A stretch of 61,854 nt of DNA from the NCBI RefSeq assembly GCF_026011795.1, contig NZ_BRVS01000023.1, positions 1 to 61,854 on the forward strand. The letters are read 5' to 3'. Numbering within the stretch: the first letter of the stretch is position 1; every line of letters begins with the position of its first letter. Shown here piece after piece: positions 21,323 to 30,469 of this stretch. A program made the position numbers and the translations under genes. The notes under the pieces were generated by a model. It saw nothing but the letters and a program-made list of their open reading frames with translations. It was not told where the DNA came from and searched no databases. The DNA comes from Arthrobacter mangrovi. GTDB lineage: Bacteria > Actinomycetota > Actinomycetes > Actinomycetales > Micrococcaceae.

Positions 21323-22795
21323 TTAGCGGTCCGCCACGGACCACGTGGCGCCGTCCGCGGAGTCCGCTACCGTGATCCCGGCCGCAGCCAAGGTGTCCCG
21401 GATGGCATCCGCCCGCGCCCAGTCCTTGGCCTCGCGGGCCGAGCGGCGTTCCTCGAGCTGCGCGCGGACGAGGGCGTCGAGGGCCTGGTGTTCGAGGCCG
21501 TCGCCGGCGTCGCTGCGCCAGTGCGGATCCAGCGGATTGATGTACAGCACGTCCGTCATGGCGATCACCTGGTGCAGGGCCCGGTCCGCCGCATCTTTGT
21601 CCTTGGCGTCCAGGGCCGTGTTGCCGGCGCGGACCGCCTCGTGTACGGCGGCCAGCGCCTGCGGGACGTTCAGGTCGTCGTTCATTGCCGCTTCGAAGGC
21701 CTCCGGCACCCGCTCCCTGGATGCCGGCACCGCGGCCCCCTCGCCATAGAGGAAAGCCAGCGCCCGCTGCATGAAGCCTTCAATGCGTTCGACGGCGGCC
21801 GCGGCCTCCGCGAGGGAGCCCGGGTTGTAGTCCAGCGCGGAACGGTACTGTGCCTGTCCGAGGTAGTAGCGCACCACCAGCGGACGGGCGATCGCAAGCA
21901 TCTCGGCCGGAGTCACGATGTTGCCGACCGACTTGGACATCTTTTCACCCTCGTAGGTGACCATGCCGTTGTGCATCCAGAAGCTGGCGAACCCGTGGCC
22001 GGCCGCCCGCGACTGCGCCACCTCGTTTTCATGGTGCGGGAACCGCAGGTCCAGCCCGCCGCCGTGGATGTCGAAGGCGGTGCCCAGGTACTTTGTGACC
22101 ATGGCGGAGCACTCGAGGTGCCACCCCGGGCGGCCCGTGCCCCACGGACTGGGCCAGCTGGCGGTGGCAGGTTCGCCCTCCTTGTACCCCTTCCACAGCG
22201 CGAAGTCGCGCGGATCGCGCTTGCCCCGGGGACCGGCGTCGGGCGCGGCCTGCATGTCCTCGATGTTCTGCCGTGTGAGCGAGCCGTACTCCGCCCAGGA
22301 ACGCACGTCGAAATAGACGTCGCCGGAGTCGTCGAGCGCCGGGTAGGCGTGGCCCCGGTCGATCAGCAGCTGGATCAGCTGGTGCATCTCCGGGATGTGC
22401 CCCGTGGCGCGGGGCTCATAGGTGGGCCGCGCGACTCCCAGCGTGTCGTAGGCGCGCTGGAAGGCCTGCTCGTAGCGGTAGGCCAGCGCCCACCAGGGCT
22501 CGTTGGCGATGGTCGGCGCGTCCTGGTCGGCGGGGTCGAAGGGTTCGAACGAGGCAGCCGACTTGGCGAGGATCTTGTCATCGATGTCCGTGACGTTACG
22601 GACGACCGTGACCTCATAGCCGCTGTAGCGCAGCCACCTGGTCAGCTGATCGAAGGCGATGCCCGAGCGGATGTGGCCGACGTGGGGATCCCCCTGCACC
22701 GTGGCTCCGCAGTAGTACAGGCCTACCTTGCCCGGCTCCAGCGGGACGAACTCGCGGATTTCTGCGGCGGCGGTGTCATAGAATCTCAGGCTCAC
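21323..22795 (-). CDS. cysS: Cysteinyl-tRNA synthetase
   Basis: Charges tRNA-Cys. 490 residues with the HIGH-type motif [11 protein letters not shown] near residue 35, zinc-site Cys/His residues (CGAT, ECSAM, HHENE) and the KMSKS loop in [10 protein letters not shown]. The GTG start overlaps the ispF stop (GTGA, 22792-22795). The 85 nt to rlmB contain no clear terminator, so readthrough is likely. Confidence 0.96.
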   Translation of the reverse strand: MSLRFYDTAAAEIREFVPLEPGKVGLYYCGATVQGDPHVGHIRSGIAFDQLTRWLRYSGYEVTVVRNVTDIDDKILAKSAASFEPFDPADQDAPTIANEPWWALAYRYEQAFQRAYDTLGVARPTYEPRATGHIPEMHQLIQLLIDRGHAYPALDDSGDVYFDVRSWAEYGSLTRQNIEDMQAAPDAGPRGKRDPRDFALWKGYKEGEPATASWPSPWGTGRPGWHLECSAMVTKYLGTAFDIHGGGLDLRFPHHENEVAQSRAAGHGFASFWMHNGMVTYEGEKMSKSVGNIVTPAEMLAIARPLVVRYYLGQAQYRSALDYNPGSLAEAAAAVERIEGFMQRALAFLYGEGAAVPASRERVPEAFEAAMNDDLNVPQALAAVHEAVRAGNTALDAKDKDAADRALHQVIAMTDVLYINPLDPHWRSDAGDGLEHQALDALVRAQLEERRSAREAKDWARADAIRDTLAAAGITVADSADGATWSVADR

Positions 22796-23322
22796 CGCTC
22801 CAGATTAGCCGCGCCTGCGGCTTGGGGCGCAACTGCCATGACGACGGCGGTCGCGACGGCTGCGATGCCCTCGCCGCGGCCGGTGAAGCCGAGCCCGTCG
22901 CTCGTGGTCGCCGAAACGCTGACCACTGCACCGGCCGCTTTGCCCAGCACCGCCTCCGATTCCCCGCGGCGGGGTGCGAACTTGGGCCGGTTGCCGATGA
23001 CCTGGACGGCAATGTTGCCGATCTCGAAGCCGGCGTTCCGCACGATCCGCGCCGCCTCACCCAGCAGCCGGACACCGGAGGCGCCGGCATACTCCGGGCG
23101 GTCTGTACCGAAATGCGTTCCGAGGTCGCCCAAGCCGGCCGCGGAGAACAGCGCGTCCGCGGCGGCGTGGGCGACGGCGTCGCCGTCCGAATGCCCCGAC
23201 AGGCCGCGCTCGCCTTCCCAAAGCAGCCCGCCCAGCCAGAGGGGATGCGGCTCGTCGTCGGGGGCGAAGGCGTGCACGTCGACACCGATGCCGGTGCGCG
23301 GAAAATTGGGGGAGCCGCTCAT
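22792..23322 (-). CDS. ispF: 2-C-methyl-D-erythritol 2,4-cyclodiphosphate synthase
   Basis: Fifth step of the non-mevalonate isoprenoid pathway. 176 residues with metal-binding GIGVDVHAF (Asp, His) and the signature [20 protein letters not shown] 23322 overlaps the ispD stop (ATGA), and its own stop overlaps the cysS start. The open frame extends upstream antisense-free through ispD in another frame but has no homology there. Confidence 0.95.
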   Translation of the reverse strand: MSGSPNFPRTGIGVDVHAFAPDDEPHPLWLGGLLWEGERGLSGHSDGDAVAHAAADALFSAAGLGDLGTHFGTDRPEYAGASGVRLLGEAARIVRNAGFEIGNIAVQVIGNRPKFAPRRGESEAVLGKAAGAVVSVSATTSDGLGFTGRGEGIAAVATAVVMAVAPQAAGAANLER

Positions 23323-24095
23323 TGTTGGCCTTCCTGTCCGGGTGCCGCAGCCGAGGCGAGCCGGCGGGCCGCCAGCGCCTCCGCCGTCATCAAGTCCAAT
23401 TCGGTGGTGATCTTGAGGGCCTCTTCGGAACCGGGCACCAGGAAAACCGTCACTCCCCTGCGCTCGACGAGCATCGCGTCGTCCGTGATTCCTTCGGCGT
23501 CTTCGCCTGCGGACTCCAGCCAGCCGTGAGCCTCGGCCAAGATCCGGGCATCGAAGCCCTGCGGGGTCTGGACCGCGCGCAGGATGGCCCGCTCGGGAGT
23601 CCCGGCAACCTTCTCGCCGGCGATGCTGCGCTCCTGCGGCGAACTCGGACTCGCCGTCTTGATCGTGTCCGCCACCGGGACGGCGGGGATGACGGCCTGC
23701 GCCCCGGAAGCCAGCGCTGCTGCGACGCGGCGGAAGACCTCGGGCGGCGTCAGCGCACGTGCGGCATCGTGGACAAGGACGGCGTCCAGCCCGGGCCCCA
23801 GCCCGGCCAGCGCCCTGCCGACGGAATCCGCCCGGCTGCTGCCGCCCTCCACCACCGTTACCGGGGTCTTTCCGCCGGCGCGCGCGCAAATGCCGCGGAG
23901 CCTGGTGTCGCCCGGGGGAACCGCAACGCAGAGGCAGGCGGCCACGCCGGAGGCAAGGACCGAGTCGAGCGCATGTTCCAGCAGGGTGCGTCCTGCCAGT
24001 CCGACCTCGGCCTTGGGGATGCCGTAGCCGAGCCGCTGGCCGGAACCCGCGGCCACGATGACGACGCCAATACGGAGCGTGGGAGGTGTAGGCAC
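23319..24095 (-). CDS. ispD: 2-C-methyl-D-erythritol 4-phosphate cytidylyltransferase
   Basis: Third step of the non-mevalonate isoprenoid pathway. 258 residues with the nucleotidyltransferase signature [18 protein letters not shown] and [13 protein letters not shown] start at 24095. A TAGGCT box at 24102-24107 lies 6 nt before the start, immediately downstream of the carD terminator, and there is no Shine-Dalgarno. A leaderless promoter restarting transcription for ispDF-cysS-rlmB is therefore likely. Confidence 0.94.
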   Translation of the reverse strand: MPTPPTLRIGVVIVAAGSGQRLGYGIPKAEVGLAGRTLLEHALDSVLASGVAACLCVAVPPGDTRLRGICARAGGKTPVTVVEGGSSRADSVGRALAGLGPGLDAVLVHDAARALTPPEVFRRVAAALASGAQAVIPAVPVADTIKTASPSSPQERSIAGEKVAGTPERAILRAVQTPQGFDARILAEAHGWLESAGEDAEGITDDAMLVERRGVTVFLVPGSEEALKITTELDLMTAEALAARRLASAAAPGQEGQQ

Positions 24096-24115
24096 GCGTC
24101 AAGCCTACCGGCACG

Positions 24116-24148
24116 AAAAAGGCGGCCGGTCCGTGGGGACCGGCCGCC
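24116..24148 (-). terminator. Rho-independent terminator of carD
   Basis: Perfect 12-bp stem (24121-24132 with 24137-24148), loop of 4, followed on the minus strand by TTTTT. It separates carD from ispD. Confidence 0.88.
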
Positions 24149-24174
24149 GGGGCCTTCAGGGGCAGTCTAGGCTG

Positions 24175-24657
24175 CTAGGACGCAAGCACCTCGTCCAGCA
24201 CTGCCGCCGCCTTGTCTTCGTCTGTCTTTTCCGCAAGGGCCAGCTCCGAAACCAGGATCTGCCGCGCCTTGGCCAGCATGCGCTTTTCGCCTGCCGACAG
24301 GCCGCGGTCCTGTTCCCGCCGCCACAGATCGCGCACTACCTCGGCAACTTTGATAACGTCGCCGGATGCGAGCTTCTCCAAGTTGGCCTTGTAGCGGCGC
24401 GACCAGTTCGTGGGTTCTTCGGTGAACTCGGCACGGAGTACGTCAAACACGTGCTCCAGGCCTTCCTTGCCCACCACGTCACGAACGCCTACCAGATCTA
24501 CGTTCTCCGCCGGAACCTCAATGGTCAGGTCACCCTGAGCCACTCGGAGCTTGAGATACATCTTCTCTTCGCCCTTGATGGTGCGCATCTTGATCTCTTC
24601 GATCTTCGCAGCACCGTGGTGAGGGTAAACAACCGTCTCGCCGACCTCAAATACCAT
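24175..24657 (-). CDS. carD: CarD family transcriptional regulator
   Basis: 160-residue RNA-polymerase-binding factor that stabilises open complexes, notably at rRNA promoters in mycobacteria. The N-terminal RID domain starts [17 protein letters not shown]; the C-terminal DNA-binding helical domain includes [13 protein letters not shown] and the conserved Trp in [11 protein letters not shown] 24657 gives the standard length and has an AAGGGGAA Shine-Dalgarno. An ATG at 24693 would add 12 residues and is less likely. Placement upstream of ispD-ispF is the normal actinobacterial order. Confidence 0.96.
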   Translation of the reverse strand: MVFEVGETVVYPHHGAAKIEEIKMRTIKGEEKMYLKLRVAQGDLTIEVPAENVDLVGVRDVVGKEGLEHVFDVLRAEFTEEPTNWSRRYKANLEKLASGDVIKVAEVVRDLWRREQDRGLSAGEKRMLAKARQILVSELALAEKTDEDKAAAVLDEVLAS

Positions 24658-24910
24658 GTGGACTTTCCCCTTTCCCACAGACAAGTTTATCATGCCGCTT
24701 ACGGTCTCCCCGGGCCGCCGGTCGGGCCCCGATCCGCGCCATTGCAGCGATTCGGCGCTGGCCACCCCTTGACGAAGAGCGACTTTGGTGCATGCGGCCG
24801 GGTTGGTTACGCCGGAGGAATCAAACTTTTGCCGGGACTGCCGGTAGGCTATGGCTGAGCTGTGTACAGCTCCCGCTCGATGTAAAGCCTTTGAATGAGG
24901 AGTCCCTGCC

Positions 24911-25471
24911 GTGAAGATTGCGCCGAAGAACCGTGTGCAGCGTGCCCTAGCAGTCGGCACCGCCGCGCTAGCCCTCCTGGGGTCCGCTGGGTGCAGCACC
25001 ATTAACGACCAGGCGACTACCTACTCGTACGCCGCAAGCGACGGCATCGTGGCCAACGTCGGCCCGATCCTGCTGCGCAACCTAATGCTCGTTGCCGCCG
25101 ACGGCGACTCGCAGGCACGGGTGCTGGGCACGGCCAGCAACACCTCCGACTCCCCCGTGCAGCTTACGGTGACCGGCACGGGCGGCACGGCGAGCGTCAC
25201 TGTTCCCGCGAACGGCCAGATCCGCTTTGAGCAGGATGAGAACGAAACAATCGTCGATACCCCTGGCGCGGATCCGGGCGCACTGGTGAACATCGATGTA
25301 AAGGTCAACTCGGAGTCCACCGAGCTCGGTGTCCCCGTACTGGACGGGGCGCTGGCAGAGTACAAGCCCTTCGTTCCGGGCTCCGGGTCGGCCACCCCTG
25401 CGCCTGCCGAAAGCGGCGCCCCGGCTCCCTCCGGTTCCGCTACCACTGAAGCAGCCGAGGCCGGTCACTAA
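24911..25471 (+). CDS. Putative secreted lipoprotein
   Basis: 186 residues with a type II signal peptide (Lys/Arg start, hydrophobic core, lipobox GSAGC at about residues 24-28). A beta-rich body follows whose pattern ([10 protein letters not shown], then [12 protein letters not shown]) resembles the small periplasmic-type domain found in actinobacterial copper-chaperone-like lipoproteins, then a Pro/Ala/Ser-rich tail. The Met/His copper ligands of PCu(A)C are not evident, so a metal role is not claimed. Start GTG 24911 has a GAGGAG Shine-Dalgarno. The 253 nt upstream towards carD hold both promoters; a TATGGC box near 24849 is a weak -10. Confidence 0.75.
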   Translation: MKIAPKNRVQRALAVGTAALALLGSAGCSTINDQATTYSYAASDGIVANVGPILLRNLMLVAADGDSQARVLGTASNTSDSPVQLTVTGTGGTASVTVPANGQIRFEQDENETIVDTPGADPGALVNIDVKVNSESTELGVPVLDGALAEYKPFVPGSGSATPAPAESGAPAPSGSATTEAAEAGH

Positions 25472-25496
25472 TAGGGCATCGCCCCTACCGGACTCA

Positions 25497-25542
25497 CGAA
25501 AAGGAGGGCCGCATCCTTGAACGGATGCGGCCCTCCTTTTCG
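25497..25542. terminator. Bidirectional rho-independent terminator
   Basis: Perfect 20-bp arms (25497-25516 and 25523-25542) with a 6-nt loop. Each arm starts with CGAAAAGG, giving a TTTT run in both directions. It lies between the convergent lipoprotein gene and regX3. Confidence 0.92.
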
Positions 25543-25602
25543 TTTGCTTCGCCGGCGGGAGCCCCTGCGTCCACGCTTCTGCGCGCCGGACGAGGCGTCT
25601 GC

Positions 25603-26283
25603 CTAGGGCTCGAACTTGTAGCCCAGCCCGCGGACCGTCACCAGGTACCGGGGTGCGGACGGGTCCGGTTCGATCTTCCCGCGCAGGCGCTTAACGTGGA
25701 CGTCGAGCGTCTTGGTGTCTCCGACGTAGTCGGAACCCCAGACCCGGTCGATCAGCTGCCCGCGGGTGAGGACCCGGCCCGCGTTGCGGAGGAGCATTTC
25801 GAGCAGTTCGAATTCCTTCAGGGGCAGCGAGATCGGTTCCCCGGAAACGCTGACCACGTGCCGTTCCACGTCCATCCGCACGGGGCCTGACTGCACCGTG
25901 TTGGAAATCAGCTCTTCCGGCTCGCCCTGCCGGCGCAGCACCGCCCGGACCCGCGCGACGAGCTCGCGGGATGAGTACGGCTTGGTGACATAGTCATCCG
26001 CGCCGAGCTCCAGGCCGACGACCTTGTCGATTTCGGCGTCCTTGGCGGTCAGCATGATGACGGGCACGTTCGAGCGCTGGCGCAGCTGGCGGCAAACCTC
26101 CGTGCCGGACTGGCCCGGAAGCATGAGGTCCAGCAGGACCAGGTCGGCGCCCGAGCGGTCGAACTCGACAACGGCGTCCAGCCCGTTGTCGACAACCTGC
26201 ACTTCAAAGCCCTCTTTCCCCAGAAGATAGCTGAGCGGATCGCTCAACGACTCTTCGTCTTCGACAACCAAAATGCGGGTCAA
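25603..26283 (-). CDS. regX3: Phosphate-responsive OmpR-family response regulator
   Basis: 226 residues. The receiver domain has phospho-acceptor Asp52 (LVLLDLMLPG) and the TKPYSS lysine loop. The winged-helix domain ends GDTKTLDVHVKRLRGKIE and YLVTVRGLGYKFEP, as in RegX3/PhoP of actinobacteria. The TTG start at 26283 overlaps the senX3 stop (TTGA) and has an AAGGAG Shine-Dalgarno 8 nt upstream. It acts with SenX3 to control phosphate-starvation genes through GTTCACC-type direct repeats, one of which lies upstream of senX3/phoU here. Confidence 0.95.
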   Translation of the reverse strand: MTRILVVEDEESLSDPLSYLLGKEGFEVQVVDNGLDAVVEFDRSGADLVLLDLMLPGQSGTEVCRQLRQRSNVPVIMLTAKDAEIDKVVGLELGADDYVTKPYSSRELVARVRAVLRRQGEPEELISNTVQSGPVRMDVERHVVSVSGEPISLPLKEFELLEMLLRNAGRVLTRGQLIDRVWGSDYVGDTKTLDVHVKRLRGKIEPDPSAPRYLVTVRGLGYKFEP

Positions 26284-27488
26284 GCACTAACTCCTTGCTC
26301 ACGGGCCCCGTTGGAGCCCTTTTTTGTCGGCTCAGCCGGCTCGCCGCCGGCCTCCGTTTCCTCTTCGGCCTGGTCCATCTCCGGCAGGCGGACGGTGAAG
26401 GTCGATCCCTGCCCGGGCTGCGACCACACCGACACCTCCCCGCCGTGCTGGGAAATGATGTGTTTGACGATGCTCAGCCCGAGGCCGGTTCCGCCGGTCT
26501 GGCGGGAGCGGGCGGCGTCCACGCGGTAGAACCGTTCGAAGATGCGCTCCTGCTCTTCGGCCGTGATGCCGGGCCCCTGGTCGGTTACGGAGATGGTGGC
26601 GAGCCCCTCGCGGAAGCGCAGGCCCACGCCCACCTTGGAGTGTTCGGGCGAGTACCGGATGGCGTTCTCGATCAGGTTCCGCAGGGCGGTCATCAGCAGG
26701 TCGGGGTCCCCATAGACCTTCTCCTCGACCTTTCCGCCGACGATGATCCGGATGTCCTTGCTGTCCGCGGTCAGCCGGTTGCGGTCCACTGCCTCGGCCA
26801 CCACCGAGTTCAGGTCCACGGCCGTGCCTGTCTGGACGACGTCGGCGCCCTGCAGCCGGGAGAGTTCGATGATGTCCTGCACCAGCGCGCCCAGCCGCGC
26901 AGCTTCCTTCTGCATCCGCAGCGCGAACCGGCGGACCGCCTCCTCGTCGTCGGCAGCGCCCTCGATCGCCTCGGCGAGCAGCGACAACGCCCCGACCGGA
27001 GTCTTCAGTTCGTGCGAGACGTTGGCCACGAAGTCGTTGCGCATGGCCTCGGTGCGGGTGATTTCCGTGCGGTCGTCGGCCAGCAGCAGGATGTAGTCGT
27101 CCCCAATCGGTGCCACGCGAACCTGCACAATGATGCTGCCCTGCCCGAACGGGCCCCGCGGCAGTTCCAACTGGCGCTCTTCGATCACGCCGTCGCGGCG
27201 GACCCTCGCGGTCAGCTCCAGGAGTTCTTTATGGACCACGGTGTGGCCGCGCACCAGCCCGTAGGCGTAGGCGCCCGGGCTTGCCCGCACCACGCCGTCG
27301 ATCACGTCCACGATGACGTACGCACGTCCGACGACGGCGAGGACTTCCGCTGCGCCTTCACGGATGGTGGGCTCGGCAACCTCCACCTGGCGTCGCTGGC
27401 GTTCGCTGAGCCGGAAGGACAGCACGCCGAAGGCGCCCAGCAGCAATCCGACCAGCCCGGCCAGCAGGGCGATCATCAGAGGTTCCAC
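26280..27488 (-). CDS. senX3: Sensor histidine kinase of the phosphate two-component system
   Basis: 402 residues: one N-terminal membrane helix (about 5-25), a PAS-like domain (about 45-140), the dimerisation/phosphoacceptor helix with His159 in VANVSHELKTP, then the ATPase domain with N box ENAIRYSP, G1 DQGPGI and G2 GGTGLGLSI. The lack of a large extracellular domain fits SenX3/PhoR-type kinases controlled by PhoU. GTG start 27488 with TAAGCT at 27495-27500, 6 nt upstream, and no Shine-Dalgarno. Confidence 0.95.
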   Translation of the reverse strand: MEPLMIALLAGLVGLLLGAFGVLSFRLSERQRRQVEVAEPTIREGAAEVLAVVGRAYVIVDVIDGVVRASPGAYAYGLVRGHTVVHKELLELTARVRRDGVIEERQLELPRGPFGQGSIIVQVRVAPIGDDYILLLADDRTEITRTEAMRNDFVANVSHELKTPVGALSLLAEAIEGAADDEEAVRRFALRMQKEAARLGALVQDIIELSRLQGADVVQTGTAVDLNSVVAEAVDRNRLTADSKDIRIIVGGKVEEKVYGDPDLLMTALRNLIENAIRYSPEHSKVGVGLRFREGLATISVTDQGPGITAEEQERIFERFYRVDAARSRQTGGTGLGLSIVKHIISQHGGEVSVWSQPGQGSTFTVRLPEMDQAEEETEAGGEPAEPTKKGSNGAREQGVSA

Positions 27489-27549
27489 GCCTCTAGCTTA
27501 TGCCGCCGCGGACGTCACCCTCCTCGGATTTGGTGGCATTCGGTCAGGG

Positions 27550-27571
27550 GTTCAACTAACGTTCACTTAGA
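27550..27571 (+). promoter_or_regulatory. PHO-box-like direct repeat
   Basis: Two adjacent 11-nt units, GTTCAACTAAC (27550-27560) and GTTCACTTAGA (27561-27571). This matches the layout of actinobacterial PhoP/RegX3 boxes, which are 11-bp direct repeats starting GTTCACC. It lies between divergent senX3 and phoU, 62 nt before the senX3 start and about 100 nt before the phoU start. Confidence 0.7.
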
Positions 27572-27671
27572 GAAGCACCGGATGTTAACGGCGCGGTGGC
27601 AGTCTCCACTGTGACTGTGACTACTGCGCGGTCGACTGAGTGTGGCTAAAGACAAAATGAAAGGACGGCCT

Positions 27672-28331
27672 GTGCGAAAGGTATTTCAAGCGGAGCTCCA
27701 TCAGGTAGGCGAACAGCTGGTCGAGATCTCGCGGCTCGTGACCGAGGCCATCGAGAAGGCGAACACGGCTTTCACTACTGCGGATACCGAACTCGCGCAG
27801 GACGTCATCGCCTCCGATGCTCGGATCGACTTCCTCCAGAACAACCTGGACGAACGCGCCATCGAGATCCTGGCCCTGCAGGGCCCGGTTGCTTCCGACC
27901 TGCGCGTCATCGTGGGCTCGCTGCGAATGAGCGCCTCGCTCGAGCGGATGGGCGACCTGGCGCGCCACATCGCCCAGCTGGCCCGGATGCGCTACCCGGA
28001 ACTGGTGGTCCCCGAGCACCTGCGCCCGACCTTCGACGAGTTCGCCGAGCAGGACATCGCCATCTCCAGGCTGCTGACCCAGTTGCTGGATACCCGGGAC
28101 CTGGACCTCGCCCGCGATATCGCCCGGCGCAACGACCGGGTCAACGAGCTCCACGCCGGGATCTTCAAGGCCATTGCCGCCCCGGACTTCTCGGGCTCGC
28201 CCGCGACCGCCGTCGATGTTGCCCTGGCGAGCCGCTACTTCGAACGTTTCGCCGACCACGGAATTTCCGTGAGCCGCAAGGTGACCTACCTGGTGACCGG
28301 CGAGTGGACCGTCAACGGCGACGCCGTCTAG
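27672..28331 (+). CDS. phoU: Phosphate signalling protein PhoU
   Basis: 219 residues, all-helical, two PhoU repeats each carrying a metal-binding E/DxxxD-type stretch (SLERMGDLARHIAQLARM and SRYFERFADHGISVSRKV). It links phosphate transport state to the SenX3 kinase. GTG 27672 is chosen because it aligns with the start of PhoU/PhoY proteins and has GAAAGGA 6-10 nt upstream; an upstream GTG at 27642 would add 10 residues. No pst genes are in the window. Confidence 0.94.
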   Translation: MRKVFQAELHQVGEQLVEISRLVTEAIEKANTAFTTADTELAQDVIASDARIDFLQNNLDERAIEILALQGPVASDLRVIVGSLRMSASLERMGDLARHIAQLARMRYPELVVPEHLRPTFDEFAEQDIAISRLLTQLLDTRDLDLARDIARRNDRVNELHAGIFKAIAAPDFSGSPATAVDVALASRYFERFADHGISVSRKVTYLVTGEWTVNGDAV

Positions 28332-28347
28332 CCGGCATCCGAGCAGG

Positions 28348-28386
28348 CAGAAGGCCGGTTTCCGCTGCAGCGGAACCGGCCTTCTG
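28348..28386. terminator. Bidirectional terminator between phoU and gpmA
   Basis: Inverted repeat with arms CAGAAGGCCGGTT and AACCGGCCTTCTG, extended by CCGC/GCGG, with a TGCA loop. It lies between convergent genes. Confidence 0.85.
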
Positions 28387-28401
28387 TGTGTTTCGGGGCT
28401 G

Positions 28402-29157
28402 CTACTTCTTGCCCTGGTTGGCCACTGCCTCGATCGCCGCGGCTGCCGCGTCGGCGTCCAGGTAGGTGCCGCCGGCCTTGACCGGCTTCAGGTTCTCGTC
28501 CAGCTCGTAGACGAGCGGGATGCCGGTCGGAATGTTCAGCGCCGCGATGTCGTCGTCGCTGATGCCGTCGAGGTGCTTGACCAGCGCGCGCAGGGAGTTG
28601 CCGTGCGCGGTGACCATGACGGTGCGGCCGCTGAGTACGTCCTTGGAGATGTCCGATTCCCAGTAAGGCAGGAAGCGCTCCAGCACGTCCTTGAGGCATT
28701 CGGTCCGCGGGACCGAAGCCAGGTCTGCGTAGCGCGGGTCCTTCGCCTGAGACCATTCGCTCGAGTCGTCCAGCTCCGGCGGCGGGGTGTCGTAGGAGCG
28801 GCGCCACAGCATGAACTGGTCGTCGCCGAACTCCTCGCGGATCTGCGTCTTGTCCTTGCCCTGCAGGGCGCCGTAGTGGCGTTCGTTCAGCCGCCAGCTG
28901 CGCTTGACGTCGATCCAGTCGCGGTCAGCGGCCTCAAGGGCGATGTTCGCGGTGACGATGGCACGCTTGAGCCGGGAGGTGTAGAGCACGTCCGGGAGGA
29001 TGCCTGCCTCGACCAGCAGCTCGCCGCCGCGCTTGGCCTCGGCCCGGCCCTGGTCGGTCAGGGGAACATCCACCCAGCCGGTGAAAAGGTTCTTCTCGTT
29101 CCAGTCGCTTTGGCCATGCCGCAGCAGAATCAACTTGTAGTTCGTCGAGGCAGTCAT
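28402..29157 (-). CDS. gpmA: 2,3-bisphosphoglycerate-dependent phosphoglycerate mutase
   Basis: Interconverts 3- and 2-phosphoglycerate in glycolysis/gluconeogenesis. 251 residues with catalytic His in [20 protein letters not shown], second His in [15 protein letters not shown] and the family segment [21 protein letters not shown] 29157 gives family length. TAGGAT (29165-29170) ends 7 nt upstream with no Shine-Dalgarno, so the message may be leaderless. Confidence 0.96.
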   Translation of the reverse strand: MTASTNYKLILLRHGQSDWNEKNLFTGWVDVPLTDQGRAEAKRGGELLVEAGILPDVLYTSRLKRAIVTANIALEAADRDWIDVKRSWRLNERHYGALQGKDKTQIREEFGDDQFMLWRRSYDTPPPELDDSSEWSQAKDPRYADLASVPRTECLKDVLERFLPYWESDISKDVLSGRTVMVTAHGNSLRALVKHLDGISDDDIAALNIPTGIPLVYELDENLKPVKAGGTYLDADAAAAAIEAVANQGKK

Positions 29158-29271
29158 GGCGTTCATCCTATCCGCCAGCCCATGCCGGGCCCTCTCCCGT
29201 GCCGTGACGTTACGCACTCGGGCCTGCTGAATGGAACAACCGGGCGCCTGCGGCGTCTATTCTGTTTTCTC

Positions 29272-30093
29272 GTGCCGAGCTCCCGTCCCGCAGCTGCCGT
29301 CCGCCCGAAAAACGCCAAGCCGATCGGAGCGGTCACGCGGGGCACCACCAACCCGAACCGGCTGCGCCGGATGGACCGCTGGCTGTGCGGTCCGCGGGGA
29401 GCCCTCCTGCGCACGGCCGCGGACCCGCTCGTGATCGACTTGGGCTACGGCGCATCGCCGACCACCGCCGTCGAACTTCACCACCGGGTCTCCCGGCTGC
29501 GCCCGGACGTGGAGGTGATCGGCGTCGAGATCGAGCCGGACCGCGTCCTGCGGGCGAAGCCGCTGGAACGCCCCGGGCTGAGCTTCCGGCAGGGCGGGTT
29601 CGAGATCCCGGTGCCGGGGCGCCGGCCCGCGGTGGTACGGGCCTTCAATGTCCTGCGGCAGTACGCCGAGTCCGAGTACGGCGCGCACTGGGACACCGTG
29701 CGGGAGCGGCTGGCCCCGGGCGGGCTGTTCATCGACGGCACCTGCGACGAGATCGGGCGCCGGGCCACGTGGGTCGCGGTGGAGCCGGGCGGCCCGGTTT
29801 CGCTGAGCATCTCGCTGCGCTTCGGCGCGTTCGAGCGGCCCTCCGATGTGGCCGAGCGGCTGCCAAAGGCGCTGATCCACCACAATGTTTCCGGCGAACG
29901 CGTCCACACCTACCTGCAGGCGCTGGACCGGTGCTGGGCGGAATCCGCCGCCGTCGCGCCTTTCGGGAACCGCCAGCGGTGGCTGTCCATGTGCCGGATG
30001 ATGCGGAAGGCCGGCTGGCCCGTGCAGGACGGCCCGGCGCGGTGGCGGCTCGGGGAAATCACCGTCGGCTGGGCGGCCGTGCGCCCGGACTAG
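29272..30093 (+). CDS. Class I SAM-dependent methyltransferase family protein
   Basis: 273 residues. The cofactor-binding strand-loop LVIDLGYGASPTTAVEL and the acidic end of strand 2, EVIGVEIEPDR, indicate a Rossmann methyltransferase fold; the loop is GYGASP rather than GxGxG. A later GGLFIDGTCDEIGRRA segment is conserved-looking. The substrate is unknown. GTG 29272 begins 8 nt after a TATTCT box and lacks a Shine-Dalgarno. It is divergent from gpmA and convergent with the DUF2516 gene, 12 nt apart. Confidence 0.8.
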   Translation: MPSSRPAAAVRPKNAKPIGAVTRGTTNPNRLRRMDRWLCGPRGALLRTAADPLVIDLGYGASPTTAVELHHRVSRLRPDVEVIGVEIEPDRVLRAKPLERPGLSFRQGGFEIPVPGRRPAVVRAFNVLRQYAESEYGAHWDTVRERLAPGGLFIDGTCDEIGRRATWVAVEPGGPVSLSISLRFGAFERPSDVAERLPKALIHHNVSGERVHTYLQALDRCWAESAAVAPFGNRQRWLSMCRMMRKAGWPVQDGPARWRLGEITVGWAAVRPD

Positions 30094-30105
30094 GACGTCC
30101 CCTGC

Positions 30106-30441
30106 CTACCAGGGGCCGTAGGGCCCGTAGGCGCTGCCGCCGGAGCCCTTGAGCTCATTCAGCGCCGGCTTGACGTCCGCCAGGTAGACGGAGGCTGCGA
30201 TCACGGCGGCCAGCTGGAACAGCATCCAGGTGCCCAACCCTCCGCCGAAGAGGGACAGCGCGCCGACCGCGGTCGCCGCGGCGGTCATGCCGATCCAGAA
30301 ACCCTTTGTGCGCTTGAAAGCGGCCTGGAAGTGCTCGCCCTTGCGGCCCACGCAGTCGATGAGCGCCCACAGTTCGATGCCGAGGGCCACGTAGCCCAGG
30401 CACCGGTAGAGCCATTCCTGAATCTCATACGCAATCAGCAC
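30106..30441 (-). CDS. DUF2516 family membrane protein
   Basis: 111 residues with three hydrophobic helices and the family-like segment IELWALIDCVGRKGEHFQAA. The tail is Gly/Ser/Tyr/Pro-rich (GGSAYGPYGPW). Function unknown; DUF2516 proteins are widespread in actinobacteria. GTG 30441 lies 6 nt after TAGGCT, so it is probably leaderless. Confidence 0.85.
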   Translation of the reverse strand: MLIAYEIQEWLYRCLGYVALGIELWALIDCVGRKGEHFQAAFKRTKGFWIGMTAAATAVGALSLFGGGLGTWMLFQLAAVIAASVYLADVKPALNELKGSGGSAYGPYGPW

Positions 30442-30469
30442 GTCTCCAGCCTAACGGGTCGGGGTCCGG

